From Alphaproteobacteria bacterium (GTDB lineage: Bacteria > Pseudomonadota > Alphaproteobacteria > Ferrovibrionales > Ferrovibrionaceae), in assembly GCA_018336035.1 (NCBI GenBank), contig JAGXRD010000146.1, forward strand, positions 1-64,000: a stretch of DNA of 64,000 nt. The letters are read 5' to 3'. The position numbers and the translations under genes were made by a program. Below are positions 43,901 through 52,975 of this stretch, in pieces (position 1 is the stretch's first letter; every line of letters begins with the position of its first letter). The notes below the pieces were generated by a model, which was not told the origin of the DNA, did no database searches, and saw only the letters and a list, made by a program, of their open reading frames with translations.

Positions 43901-45233
43901 TTCCGTCCTGGGCAGGCTGAGACTGGGCGGCATTGGCAGCCTGCGCGGCTACCGGCTCCGGCGTGTCAGCGATTTCGGTGTCGTCCGCACCGTCGGTATC
44001 GACGGCGACATCGACATGGCCGAGCAGCTCCTTCCAGTTCGTCGCCGGATTCTGCTCCAGCACGTTCAGGAAGTGGATGAAGGCCTTGATGGTGTTGCGG
44101 GGCGTCCGGAAATAGGCGTCGCCAATGCGTTTGTTGCAGTGGTCCATGAACATCGGCAGCGCTTCATCCGGCACCAGGTTCTTGGCCGGGTCACCGTGAG
44201 CGAATACGGCGCGGATGTTCGAGAGCAGCACCAGCAGGTCTTCCGGTGTCAGACTGGGCAGGCGGACGACCGGGCCGGACAGGTCGACCAGACCGTTCTT
44301 GGCGAAGGAATTCTCGGCAAGGCGGGATTGCAGGGCCTGGTAGCTGTAAAGGCCGCGGCGGGTGTCCATCAGGAATTCCGGGGTGCCGCCGAAGACGAAG
44401 CCCAAGTTCTGGACGTTGCCCTGCAGAGTATCGTTCACGATACGCAGGATTTGCTCGTAGTTCTGATTGCGGGCCTGCGAGCTCTGCAGTTTGTAGAGGT
44501 TCACCATCTCATCGAACATGATGAGCGTACCGGCATAGCCAGCCAGCTTGATGAAGGCGGCCAGTGCCTTGAAGGCGTCGTAGACCTCGTGGTCGTCGAT
44601 GATGTTGCGGACGCCCAGGGCATTGCGGGCATCGGTCTTGGTCGGGAACTCGCCGCGCAACCAGCGGAGCGCCGAAGCCTTCAGGGCTTCATTGTCTTCC
44701 TCGCTGCCCTTCCGGTAGGCGCCTAGAACCGCCACATAGTCGTAGCCACTCGCCTGCTCCTGCAGGGTTGCCAGGCGCTGCTCCGTGACGGCATCGGCGG
44801 TGATACCGCGCTGACCGGCTTCCTTGATGCAATCGGTAATGAAGCGTTCGACGATGCTGGCCAGTGCGCCGCCGTCAGGTTTCGTGCGGGTGGCCATGTT
44901 GCGGATAGCCTCGGCATACAGGCCGCGTGCCTGGCCGCCAGTCGCATGGATGCGACGGTCGGGCGCGAGGTCCGCATGCATGGTGACGCACTTCTTCTCC
45001 ATGGCAATCAGGCGCGTCAGATGCAGGAAGAAGGTCTTACCGGCACCGTATTCGCCGATGATGAAGCGGATGGCCGAACCGTTGCCGGTGATGCGGTCAA
45101 TATCCTTGACTAGGGCGCCGACTTCCGGGGCGCGACCGACCTGGATGTGGCGCAGGCCAAGGCGGGGAACGACACCGGCTGCCAGGGCCTGAAGGATGAC
45201 GTCACGGTCTTTGGGTTTAATTGCGGTGCTCAT
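43872..45233 (-). CDS. BrxD-like P-loop ATPase (DUF2791)
   Basis: The 453-residue ATPase has the Walker A motif IIGEYGAGKTFFLH (about 58-71), Walker B region TLIMFDEMVNLYK and a C-terminal helical part with an Ala/Gln-rich tail. It matches the DUF2791 ATPases named BrxD in type 2 BREX, but no BREX methylase, PglZ or BrxC-like gene is nearby, so this is a separate helicase-ATPase-TerB system. Its start overlaps the TerB gene stop by four bases (45230-45233). Confidence 0.75.
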   Translation of the reverse strand: MSTAIKPKDRDVILQALAAGVVPRLGLRHIQVGRAPEVGALVKDIDRITGNGSAIRFIIGEYGAGKTFFLHLTRLIAMEKKCVTMHADLAPDRRIHATGGQARGLYAEAIRNMATRTKPDGGALASIVERFITDCIKEAGQRGITADAVTEQRLATLQEQASGYDYVAVLGAYRKGSEEDNEALKASALRWLRGEFPTKTDARNALGVRNIIDDHEVYDAFKALAAFIKLAGYAGTLIMFDEMVNLYKLQSSQARNQNYEQILRIVNDTLQGNVQNLGFVFGGTPEFLMDTRRGLYSYQALQSRLAENSFAKNGLVDLSGPVVRLPSLTPEDLLVLLSNIRAVFAHGDPAKNLVPDEALPMFMDHCNKRIGDAYFRTPRNTIKAFIHFLNVLEQNPATNWKELLGHVDVAVDTDGADDTEIADTPEPVAAQAANAAQSQPAQDGNDELTSLRL

Positions 45234-46774
45234 GCTCTGACTTCCATTTCTTTCAACTTCGCAACAAGGTGTTCGGCAACGACGATGGTTTCATCACCAT
45301 CAAGCAGGGGCTCATCAAAGGTATCGAAAGCCCATTCATTGATGGTTTCGACGGCGCCGTCAGGCATCAGTTGCAGGCCACGGGCCTGTTCCTCGAAAGT
45401 GCTCCGGTCATATTCCGGCTGAGCAAGAAACAGTGCGACGAGTTTGGCATGAGCTGCGTCCAGGCCTTCGAATGGGCTGGCTTCGACCATAATCGGGGCA
45501 GCTGGTGCGGCAGTCTCTTCGACGAAGATGTCCGCGAGAAGATTTGAGACGGCCGAAGTCTCGCTTTTGATGCGCTCCAGGCGAGCCAGGTCGATTTTGA
45601 TGCCGCTGGATGCGGGTTCGGGCGCGGTGGCTGCGGATGGGGCGGGCTTTTTGGGGATGGCGCGACCGCGAGCGGGTTCTTCTACGGACACCGTGACGGG
45701 TTCATCGATGACGACAGCACCCCGATGGACAGTCGAATAGAGCTCTTCGGCGGGCAGGCCCAGGGCCTTATAGAGCTTCTCCAGGAACTTCATTTCGGCT
45801 GGGTCGGCATGGCCGTCCGCCAGCACTGAGGCGATCGCCGAATTGGCCACTTTGGATTTTTCGGCTGCGGACAGCTTGGAAAGTCGATTTAGAACGCCCT
45901 GCTGGCGGGGTGCGTCTTCCGCCAGCAGATTTGCATAGGCCGACAGGCGTTGCTTCTCAGCCGGGTTCAGGCCATGGAGTGCCTGGATATCCGCTTTCAC
46001 GGCAGCGAGTTCTGCGGGATTTACCCCGCCATCGGCAGCAGCAGCGAGCGATGTGACCTCGATGAGCGTCTTGGCAATCTGGTATTCCGGTTTCTCCGGG
46101 TTTACCTCCTGCTGCTCGGTCCGCTTGAATAGGACGATGGTGCCGTCCTTGGGGAAGCTGGACGAGCCGAACCGTTTGTCCGGCTCAAAGCCAACATTCA
46201 TGGCATCGAAGGCAGGTGCAATCTGCGCCATCTGGGCGGCAAGGGTCTTCTTCTCATCCTGCTCAACGCTGAATGTCTCCAGCATCTTCTCTGCACTGGT
46301 CACGAAGGTGTCGTTGGCCGCAAAGGACGTCGCCAGATACTCCGAAATCACCTTGAGCGGCGAATTTGCGACGCTGTTCTGGATTTCCTTGGGCAACAAC
46401 AGCACGCTCTCCGGCTTGCCCTTGGTATGGGGCTTCCGCCCCAACAGACGGCTGTATGCTTCTAGGTCATCGATACAGCGGTTATAGAGTTCCCGCAGAG
46501 GCTTCATGGGCGCCGACACGGCGGTGATATCTGGGACGTCGCCTTCCAGCGGGATTTCAGTACCGAAGTTGCCACTGCAGGCGTTGTAATGAGCCCTGAG
46601 TAATGTTTTTGGCGCGGTGACCTTCCTGCCCTTGGGGTATTTGGCAGCAAAACGGACAGCCCACAGCGCTTTGAATTCGTCCCAGCAGCGCGTCAGCGCC
46701 GTTTTTGCATAGACATCCGGTGCGCCAAGCAGCCATGCCAGAGCGTCGAAAGCGTTCAGCGGCTCCTGTTGGGA
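45230..46774 (-). pseudogene. TerB-like protein, 5' end missing
   Basis: The reading frame, ending at 45230, contains two TerB-like repeats (TSLAAAADGGVNPAELAAVK and SAIASVLADGHADPAEMKFL) and an acidic/proline-rich C-terminal region. Above the first possible starts (GTG 46519, ATG 46507) the same frame stays open with protein-like sequence (e.g. CWDEFKALWAVRFAAKYP, about 46640-46685 in minus orientation) up to a TGA at 46775-46777, with no ATG, GTG or TTG. The gene has therefore lost its true N-terminus, at the recombination junction with the catabolic island. A shortened product from GTG 46519 (429 residues) may still be made. Confidence 0.7.
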
Positions 46775-46785
46775 TCATTTCGAAA
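46766..46785. other. recombination junction between defence and catabolic islands
   Basis: Two genes pointing away from each other both lack their N-terminal coding parts and meet here: the TerB-like gene to the left and a flavin monooxygenase gene to the right. No insertion sequence, inverted repeat or tRNA is seen at the join. Confidence 0.65.
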
Positions 46786-48158
46786 TGCCGAATGACGAAA
46801 ATCAAAAGCTGTCGCCGATGTTGAATATCGAGCAGTTTTATATTGAACAGTATCTGCTTGATGAGGTGGAAAGGCGGCCGGACCTCATCGAGGTGCGGTG
46901 GGACTGTAAGGTCACAAAAGTAGAGCGCTCGACCAAGGAAGTACTCCTCGGACTTTCAACACCAAAGGGCGATTACACGGCCGTGACAGATTGGCTAGTT
47001 GCGTGCGATGGGGGGCGCAGTCTTGTCCGCGAGGCGCTCGGGCTTGAACTGAAGGGCGCGAGTTACGAGGGACGGTATGTAATTGTCGATATCGAATTGG
47101 AGTCCGACCTACCGACGGAGCGGCTTGCCTGGTTTGATCCGCCATCAAATCCTGGATCGAGCATTCTGATGCATAGACAGCCGGACAACATCTGGCGCAT
47201 CGACTACCAGCTGAACAAAGACGAAGACGCTGACGAGGCGATTAAGCCAGAGAACGTTATCCCACGAGTACAAAGCCATCTCGATATGATTGGCCAGAAA
47301 GGAAAATGGTCGCCTATCTGGATCACTATCTATAAGGCACACGCGCTCACTCTCGATCGCTATGAACATGGCCGCGTGTTATTCGCTGGGGACGCCGGTC
47401 ACCTCGTTCCGATATTCGGAGTGAGAGGAGCGAATTCCGGCATAGATGACGCTGACAATCTTGCCTGGAAGTTGGCACTGACCGTCAAGGGGGTGGCATC
47501 AGACAAAATCCTTAAAAGCTACTCCGACGAACGCGTGTTCGCGGCGCAGGAAAATCTGAACTACGGCACTAAAAGCACCGAGTTCATGGCTCCGCCTTCT
47601 TTCGCTTTTGAACTGATGCGCGAAGCAGTCCTGTCGCTTGCGGTCAAGCATCCAGCTGTTCGGTCACTCATAAATCCGCGGCAGACGGCGAGTATTACAT
47701 ACACGCGTTCAGCGCTGAATTGCCAAGGGGACAACTCTGCCAGCTTTAGAAGTGGGCCTAGTATAGGTGGAGTGCTAACGGAATGTCCTATTACTGTTGT
47801 AAACGGAAGTTGTCAGTTACCCGGCTATCTAACAGATTTGATGAAACCGCAGTTCACAGTGTTTTGCTTCACTGAGAAAGGCGAATTGCCGCGTGAGCTA
47901 AATTCCCTGTTGTCAGAATGTCGGCGGCTAGAAATTCCATTCGGCCTTGTGGCAATCAGCAGAGTAAAGCCCTTAGCAGCCGAAGGTAATGTTGCTTGGG
48001 ACCACTCCGGCAAGTTATTTGCGATGTATGATGCGCGACCCGGCACTTGTTACTTTGTCCGACCCGATGGGCACGTTCAAAGCCGGTGGCGTGAAACAAG
48101 TGGCGTTGTGGTACGACGTGAGCTCGAATTCATTCTCGCGGCTGGGACCGCTGATTGA
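46785..48158 (+). CDS. 5'-truncated FAD-dependent aromatic monooxygenase (MhpA-like)
   Basis: The 457-residue remnant of a flavin monooxygenase lacks the N-terminal Rossmann GxGxxG motif and about 80-100 residues. The rest is intact, with WLVACDGGRSLVREALG (DG motif) and GRVLFAGDAGHLVPIFG followed by ANSGIDDADNLAWKLA (FAD ribityl-binding GD motif), and a C-terminal thioredoxin-like part. The frame remains open upstream of the ATG (WDHFE) up to the junction, so the ATG at 46785 is an internal methionine. Without the FAD dinucleotide-binding motif it should be inactive. The full-length relative would hydroxylate a phenolic acid. Confidence 0.7.
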   Translation: MPNDENQKLSPMLNIEQFYIEQYLLDEVERRPDLIEVRWDCKVTKVERSTKEVLLGLSTPKGDYTAVTDWLVACDGGRSLVREALGLELKGASYEGRYVIVDIELESDLPTERLAWFDPPSNPGSSILMHRQPDNIWRIDYQLNKDEDADEAIKPENVIPRVQSHLDMIGQKGKWSPIWITIYKAHALTLDRYEHGRVLFAGDAGHLVPIFGVRGANSGIDDADNLAWKLALTVKGVASDKILKSYSDERVFAAQENLNYGTKSTEFMAPPSFAFELMREAVLSLAVKHPAVRSLINPRQTASITYTRSALNCQGDNSASFRSGPSIGGVLTECPITVVNGSCQLPGYLTDLMKPQFTVFCFTEKGELPRELNSLLSECRRLEIPFGLVAISRVKPLAAEGNVAWDHSGKLFAMYDARPGTCYFVRPDGHVQSRWRETSGVVVRRELEFILAAGTAD

Positions 48159-48160
48159 TC

Positions 48161-48355
48161 ATGAAGCCAGCAGATTTGGATTTGGCATACTCCCAAATAT
48201 GTCAGAGGTTGACTTCTATTGGCGAAGCAAAAGCGCAGCTTTACCTCGCGCGCTTCGCTCTTCTAGCCATGGTCGAGCTCAATGATTTGCACACGGTGCA
48301 GCGTTTGATTGAAGAAGCGGGCGCCGGGCTGACTGACCAGAGCGCTGCCAACTAG
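48161..48355 (+). CDS. DUF2783-like small protein
   Basis: The 64-residue helical protein (LAYSQICQRLTSIGEAKAQLYLARFALL) resembles DUF2783 proteins, which commonly follow MhpA-like monooxygenase genes in aromatic catabolic clusters. It starts just past the monooxygenase stop, which supports the view that these two genes are leftovers of a distinct catabolic operon. Function unknown. Confidence 0.6.
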   Translation: MKPADLDLAYSQICQRLTSIGEAKAQLYLARFALLAMVELNDLHTVQRLIEEAGAGLTDQSAAN

Positions 48356-48626
48356 GTCCGGCGCATACGAACCTCACGGCCGTCGGTGCAGGTGGCTCGC
48401 CAAATACCTCTGCCATCCCGATTGTGGCGTCTGTTACTCTTCGTAGTCGTGGTCAGGACTTCCCGTCTCCTGCACAGCCGTTATCCGGGCAGCTCCGCCA
48501 GCCATCTCGTACAGACATATATAGCTGCGGCTGTATTGACAGTATTCTTATAATCAGTATACATAACATATTGCGCTCGTCTCAGTAACGCGGGCAGTCG
48601 GCGCAGTTATGCGCGCGGGAGGAAAT
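48356..48626. other. promoter region of the 3-hydroxybenzoate cluster
   Basis: Gene-free. It contains the promoter described at 48536-48563 and ends with the ribosome-binding site GGGAGGAAAT of the monooxygenase. Nothing else recognised. Confidence 0.5.
48536..48563 (+). promoter_or_regulatory. promoter with operator-like repeat, monooxygenase gene
   Basis: TTGACA (48536-48541), 16 bases, TATACA (48558-48563). Two CAGTAT copies (48540-48545 and 48555-48560) overlap the -35 and -10. The CAGTATAC half-site at the -10 recurs in the promoter at 52852, which suggests a shared regulator, most likely the MarR protein of this cluster. Confidence 0.6.
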
Positions 48627-49880
48627 ATGGCCCAAAAGGGTAAGGTTTTGATCGCGGGCGGCGGCATTGGCGGCCTTGCCAGCGCCATGGGACTTGCTCG
48701 GAGCGGGGTGAGAAGCCTTGTTCTCGAGAAAGCTCCGGAGCTTGGCGAAATCGGCGCAGGCATTCAGCTAGGTCCGAATGCCTTTCACTCCTTCGACGCA
48801 TTGGGTGTCGGCGACGCAGCCAGGGCTATGGCTGTCTACATCGACCAACTTCGACTGATGGATGCGATGACGGGTGAAGAGATCACCCACGTCCCCCTGG
48901 ATGAGCCATTCAGGCAGAAATTCGGAAACCCCTACGCTGTGGTTCACCGCGGAGACCTCCACGGGGTGTTCCTCCGGGCGTGTCGCGAAAACCCGAATAT
49001 AGAGCTGCGGACCGCTTCTGAAGTGGTTGGTTATCGCCAGGAAGGCACAAGCGTTGTCGCTATCCTTGTAAACGGCGAGGAGGTGGAGGGTTCTGCCCTG
49101 ATTGGCGCAGACGGTCTGTGGTCTTCCGTGCGCAAACAGCTTGTCGGCGACGGTGCGCCGCGTGTGTCCGGCCACACTACGTATCGCTCAGTTATTCCGA
49201 CTAACGAGATGCCGGAAGACCTGCGGTGGAATGCTGCGACGCTCTGGGCGGGGCCTAAGTGCCATATCGTGCACTACCCACTGTCCGGATGGCGGTTCTT
49301 CAACCTCGTCGTCACCTATCACAATAACGCTCCAGAGCCTGTTGCCGGGCTGCCTGTTGAGTTTGACGAGGTTATGCGCGGCTTCCGCCATGTCCATGAC
49401 AAGGCGCAGTCCATTATCAGGCATGGCAAGGACTGGAAGCTTTGGGTGCTCTGTGACCGGGACCCGGTCGATAAATGGGTCGACCACCGTGTTGCCTTGC
49501 TTGGCGACGCCGCGCACCCGATGCTGCAGTATTTCGCTCAGGGCGCCTGCATGGCGATGGAAGACGCCGTGGCCTTATCCTACATGTTCGAAAAGCATTC
49601 GGGCGATGTCGAGAAGGCGCTGAACGCCTATTCACGGATGCGCATGCTCCGCACTGCCCGTGTTCAGCTGCAGTCGCGCTGGATTGGAGACAACATCTAC
49701 CATCCTGCTGGCAGTCACGCGCAGCTGCGCAACAGCATCATGCGGTCCTACACCGCTCAGCACTGGTACGACGCGTTGGACTGGATTTACGGCGCGAACG
49801 GCCTGTCCGGCGAGGATGTCCGGTCAATCGGCGGCAAGGCTGGGGAGCCGAAAGCTGAACTGGAAAAAGCGGACGCCTGA
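48627..49880 (+). CDS. 3-Hydroxybenzoate 6-monooxygenase
   Basis: The 417-residue FAD- and NADH-dependent hydroxylase is predicted to convert 3-hydroxybenzoate to gentisate. It has the Rossmann motif VLIAGGGIGGLASAMGLARSG (GGGIGG at 11-16), the DG motif GADGLWSSVRKQL and the GD motif VALLGDAAHPMLQYFAQGA then MAMEDAVAL. Overall it resembles 3HB6H of the XlnD/NagX type rather than salicylate hydroxylases. I took the ATG at 48627 with GGGAGGAAAT upstream. Gentisate dioxygenase further along the cluster supports the assignment. Confidence 0.85.
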   Translation: MAQKGKVLIAGGGIGGLASAMGLARSGVRSLVLEKAPELGEIGAGIQLGPNAFHSFDALGVGDAARAMAVYIDQLRLMDAMTGEEITHVPLDEPFRQKFGNPYAVVHRGDLHGVFLRACRENPNIELRTASEVVGYRQEGTSVVAILVNGEEVEGSALIGADGLWSSVRKQLVGDGAPRVSGHTTYRSVIPTNEMPEDLRWNAATLWAGPKCHIVHYPLSGWRFFNLVVTYHNNAPEPVAGLPVEFDEVMRGFRHVHDKAQSIIRHGKDWKLWVLCDRDPVDKWVDHRVALLGDAAHPMLQYFAQGACMAMEDAVALSYMFEKHSGDVEKALNAYSRMRMLRTARVQLQSRWIGDNIYHPAGSHAQLRNSIMRSYTAQHWYDALDWIYGANGLSGEDVRSIGGKAGEPKAELEKADA

Positions 49881-49915
49881 GCATGCTGGCGTCCGGCAAT
49901 ATTGAGGCTGGTGGC

Positions 49916-50377
49916 CTAGTCGCTGTTGCCCAAGGGCGCGCTGGTGATGTTGTTATTCACCTTTGTGATGCGGGTCAGCAGCTGCAGGAACAGTTCGCGC
50001 TCTTCGCGCGTCAGCGGCGCGACAATCCGGTTCTGGACCGTGTCGACAGCAGCTTCGACATCTTTCAGAAGCTTGCGTCCGGCGTCGGAGAGGTAAAGCA
50101 ACTTCTGTCGCTTGTCCTCAGTGTCCGGCACGCGCCGAATCAAGTCGCGACGTTCGAGGCGCTCAAGCACGTTGCCAATCGTCGCTCTATCGAACGCAAT
50201 CAATGCGGACAGTCGGGTCGCATCAGTCGGTTCTTTGGCTTCAATAGCCGCAAGGGCAGCGTACTGAACCGGCGTCAGATTGTAGTCCGCACACTCATCC
50301 AAAAAGATTGCCCACGAAATCTGATGAGCGCGGCGAATCAGGTGCGCGGGTTTGGCGTAGAGGTCTTCGAGCGACAA
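49916..50377 (-). CDS. MarR-family regulator of the cluster
   Basis: Winged-HTH regulator of about 153 residues: AHLIRRAHQISWAIFLDEC, YNLTPVQYAALAAIEAKEP, RLSALIAFDRATIGNVLERLERRDLIRRVPDTEDKRQ (DNA-recognition helix and wing, given in part) and an acidic C-terminal helix. It likely represses the catabolic genes until an aromatic ligand binds. It is divergent from the SDR gene. The start is unclear: a TTG at 50377 or a rare ATT at 50401 fit the family, whereas the ATG at 50512 would include the promoter region. Confidence 0.8.
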   Translation of the reverse strand: MSLEDLYAKPAHLIRRAHQISWAIFLDECADYNLTPVQYAALAAIEAKEPTDATRLSALIAFDRATIGNVLERLERRDLIRRVPDTEDKRQKLLYLSDAGRKLLKDVEAAVDTVQNRIVAPLTREERELFLQLLTRITKVNNNITSAPLGNSD

Positions 50378-50510
50378 AGCTGGATTCTCGTTAATTTGAA
50401 TGAGCGGAGGCCTTAGCGTCCGAAACTGGGTTGATGGTAAGTATACAGAGAATCCGGAAAACACAACAACGAAGGCGCCTAAGTTCAGGGTCGCAAGGAT
50501 GGAGGAAATC

Positions 50511-51305
50511 ATGACTTCACTTCAAAACCAGGTGGCAATTGTAACCGGCGGAGCTCGGGGTCTCGGAGCCGCAATTGCCAAGGTGCTGTCAACGCGAGGC
50601 GCGGCAGTACTTATCTGCGATGTTTTGAAGGCAGAAGGCGAAGCTACGGCGGCTGAGCTGAAGGCTGCAGGCGGTGACGCGACCTTCGTTTCACTTGATG
50701 TGACGGACCCGGCGGACTGGCAAAAGGTTGCGTTAGGAGCGACAGCTTGGCGTGGGAAAGTCACTACGCTGATTAATAATGCAGGTATCGTGAACCGTAG
50801 TGGCATCACGGGCACTACGGCTGAACGCTGGAATCGAATCCTTGCGGTCAATCTCACCGGTCCCTTCCTCGGGATGCAGGCCATCTCTCCGCTCATTCGC
50901 GATGCCGGTGGCGGCGCTATCGTCAACATTTCATCAGTCGCTGCGTTCGTTGGGCACAACGACCCGGGCTATTCGTCAACCAAGGCTGGATTGCTTGGTC
51001 TGACGCACACGGCAGCGGCTGAATATGTTGACTGGAAAATCCGGGTAAATGCTGTTTGCCCCGGCATCATGGTTTCGGACCTGAATGCCGGTGGCGCACA
51101 TCTCGAGCCGTGGCGCCTGGCAACACCGCTCGGGCGGTATGGCAAGCTTGAAGAAACCGCCAAGGTCGTGGCTTTCCTCGCCAGCGATGACGCTTCCTTT
51201 GTGACCGGTGAAGAAATCGCAGTAGACGGCGGCTTCAAGTCTGGCGGTGCAGCGCGCCGCATCTCGCTCGAGTCAGGTATTGACCTGACCGCAGGCCCGG
51301 CCTGA
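50511..51305 (+). CDS. short-chain dehydrogenase/reductase
   Basis: The 264-residue SDR has the NAD(P) motif VTGGARGLGAAIA, NNAGIV, Ser-Tyr-Lys catalytic set (ISSVAAFVGHNDPGYSSTKAG) and a typical C-terminal VTGEEIAVDGGF. It probably oxidises a ring hydroxyl to a ketone or the reverse. The start has an ideal GGAGGAAATC site. It is first in a run with three FAD-dependent desaturase-like genes, which suggests dehydrogenation of an alicyclic substrate. The C-terminal extension (GGAARRISLESGIDLTAGPA) is slightly longer than usual. Confidence 0.8.
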   Translation: MTSLQNQVAIVTGGARGLGAAIAKVLSTRGAAVLICDVLKAEGEATAAELKAAGGDATFVSLDVTDPADWQKVALGATAWRGKVTTLINNAGIVNRSGITGTTAERWNRILAVNLTGPFLGMQAISPLIRDAGGGAIVNISSVAAFVGHNDPGYSSTKAGLLGLTHTAAAEYVDWKIRVNAVCPGIMVSDLNAGGAHLEPWRLATPLGRYGKLEETAKVVAFLASDDASFVTGEEIAVDGGFKSGGAARRISLESGIDLTAGPA

Positions 51306-51334
51306 GCAAACCGAAATTCAGCAGGAGAATTCAA

Positions 51335-52816
51335 ATGGTACAGGCAAAGGCGGACGCCGACATTGTTGTAATTGGCGGCGGCGGCTCGGGCCTTACGGCC
51401 GCGATTTTTGCAAGGAAGGAGGGCGCGTCCGTCCTTCTGCTTGAAAAGCATACCGAGGTGCGCGGCAGCACCGGTCTTTCGATTGGGTCGATTACCGCCA
51501 CAGGGACGTGGCACCAGAGGCAAAAGGGCATCGTCGACAATCCCAATTGGCACTTTGAGGATATGGCGAAGTTCGCTGGTGAAATGGCGAAGGACGATAA
51601 CGAAGAGCTTCGTCGGATACTCGTCGACAATGTCGCGGACAGCGTTGCCTGGCTGCAGGGTCTTGGCGTCACATTCTACGGCCCGATGCCCGAGCCGCCA
51701 CATCGCCTGCCGCGCATGCACAATGTGTTGCCGAATTCGCGGGCGTATATTTACTTCCTCTCACGGGAAGCCAAGCGTGTTGGCGTCGACATCCGCGTGA
51801 ATTCAGCGGTGAATGACTTTATCCTCGAAGAGGGCAAAGTTGTCGGTGTCCGTGTAACGATCGACGGAAAGCCTCGCGAGATCCGCGCTGGCAAGGCCGT
51901 GATTCTGGCTTCCGGCGACTATTCTTCCAGCCCGGAATGGAAGGCTCGCTACGTTCCGGCCGTTCGCGACATCGATGGTGTCAATACGACCAATACGGGC
52001 GATGGCCAGCGCCTGGGTGAAGAACTTGGTGCCGAGGTGAAATTCGGTCACGTCGTCTATGGCCCTAATTTGCGCTTCATGCCTCCGGCGACGCCACATT
52101 GGCTGCAGAAGCTCCCGCCGTGGCCTTGGTTTACCAAGCTGATGCGTTTTTCGCTTGAGACATTCCCGGCCTGGATGCTCCGACCGTTTATCCTCTCATT
52201 CGTGACGACATATCTGAGCCCGGAACCCACCATGTTCCGTGAGGGCGCTATCCTTGTGAACAGGGAGGGGCGCCGATTCACCGATGAGCATGACAAGCCG
52301 AATTTTGCCTTCGGAAATCAGCCGGAGAAGCAGGCTTTCATCGTTTTCGACGATGAAGTCGCAAAGAAGTTCAGTAAGTGGCCGTACTTCATCTCCACCG
52401 CACCTGGCGTGGCCTATGCCTATTTCCAGGACTACAAGCGCACCCGGCCGGATCTCTACGCGAAAGGGAACACTCCGGCCGAGTTGGCAGCTGCGGTTGG
52501 CCTGCCCACTGATCAGCTGATGGACGAGATCGCCAAGTATAACGCCGAAGCGAAGAAATCCGGGCGGCAGCCTCTCGCGAAGGGTCCGTTCCATGCCCTT
52601 GGTCCGGTGAAGAGCTACATCATCCTTACTGATGGTGGCCTGACGGTGAACCGCAATCACCAGGTCACGCGTAAGGACGGCACCATCGTAGAGGGCCTCT
52701 ATGCAGTTGGATCAGCGGGTCAGGGTGGCTTGCTGCTCGAAGGCCACGGCCACCATCTCGCCTGGGCATTCACCTCCGGCCGCCTAGCCGCAAAGCACGC
52801 GGTAAGGACAGCATAA
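51335..52816 (+). CDS. FAD-dependent dehydrogenase, fumarate reductase/ketosteroid-desaturase type (1)
   Basis: The 493-residue flavoprotein has N-terminal FAD motif DIVVIGGGGSGLTAAIFARK, a central mobile capping domain and C-terminal FAD contacts (GLYAVGSAGQGGLLLEGHGH). The family includes flavocytochrome fumarate reductases and 3-ketosteroid dehydrogenases. No signal peptide or haem motif is present, so a cytoplasmic desaturase is more likely than a respiratory reductase. It follows the SDR by 29 bases with AGCAGGAGAATTC as RBS. Proposed role: ring desaturation of a keto-acid leading to 3-hydroxybenzoate. Confidence 0.75.
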   Translation: MVQAKADADIVVIGGGGSGLTAAIFARKEGASVLLLEKHTEVRGSTGLSIGSITATGTWHQRQKGIVDNPNWHFEDMAKFAGEMAKDDNEELRRILVDNVADSVAWLQGLGVTFYGPMPEPPHRLPRMHNVLPNSRAYIYFLSREAKRVGVDIRVNSAVNDFILEEGKVVGVRVTIDGKPREIRAGKAVILASGDYSSSPEWKARYVPAVRDIDGVNTTNTGDGQRLGEELGAEVKFGHVVYGPNLRFMPPATPHWLQKLPPWPWFTKLMRFSLETFPAWMLRPFILSFVTTYLSPEPTMFREGAILVNREGRRFTDEHDKPNFAFGNQPEKQAFIVFDDEVAKKFSKWPYFISTAPGVAYAYFQDYKRTRPDLYAKGNTPAELAAAVGLPTDQLMDEIAKYNAEAKKSGRQPLAKGPFHALGPVKSYIILTDGGLTVNRNHQVTRKDGTIVEGLYAVGSAGQGGLLLEGHGHHLAWAFTSGRLAAKHAVRTA

Positions 52817-52851
52817 ACGCATAAAAACGTATGCAGATTGGCTCAAAATAA

Positions 52852-52879
52852 TTGACTGAATACTGTCTTTCAGTATACT
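52852..52879 (+). promoter_or_regulatory. internal promoter with palindromic operator
   Basis: TTGACT (52852-52857), 16 bases, TATACT (52874-52879). The palindrome ATACTG-TCTTT-CAGTAT (52860-52876) fills the spacer and touches the -10. It has the same architecture and CAGTATAC half-site as the promoter at 48536, so both are likely controlled by one repressor. Confidence 0.65.
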
Positions 52880-52975
52880 AACAATTATCGAGTCCGAACT
52901 GGCCTCCATCAAAGGCCAGCCCAAAGACGAAAACTGCGGGGCGCCCGTCAACGGGCGTCTCGTGGGAGGAAACAA

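Noticed and set aside
41648..46774. Complete BREX system
   Set aside because: Only BrxD-like and BrxHI-like proteins are present; methyltransferase, PglZ, BrxC and BrxL genes are absent.
50400..50512. Extended starts for both marR (ATG 50512) and the first SDR (50400)
   Set aside because: The two extensions would overlap each other across the shared promoter region; the SDR start at 50511 has an ideal RBS and the MarR family length fits a later start.
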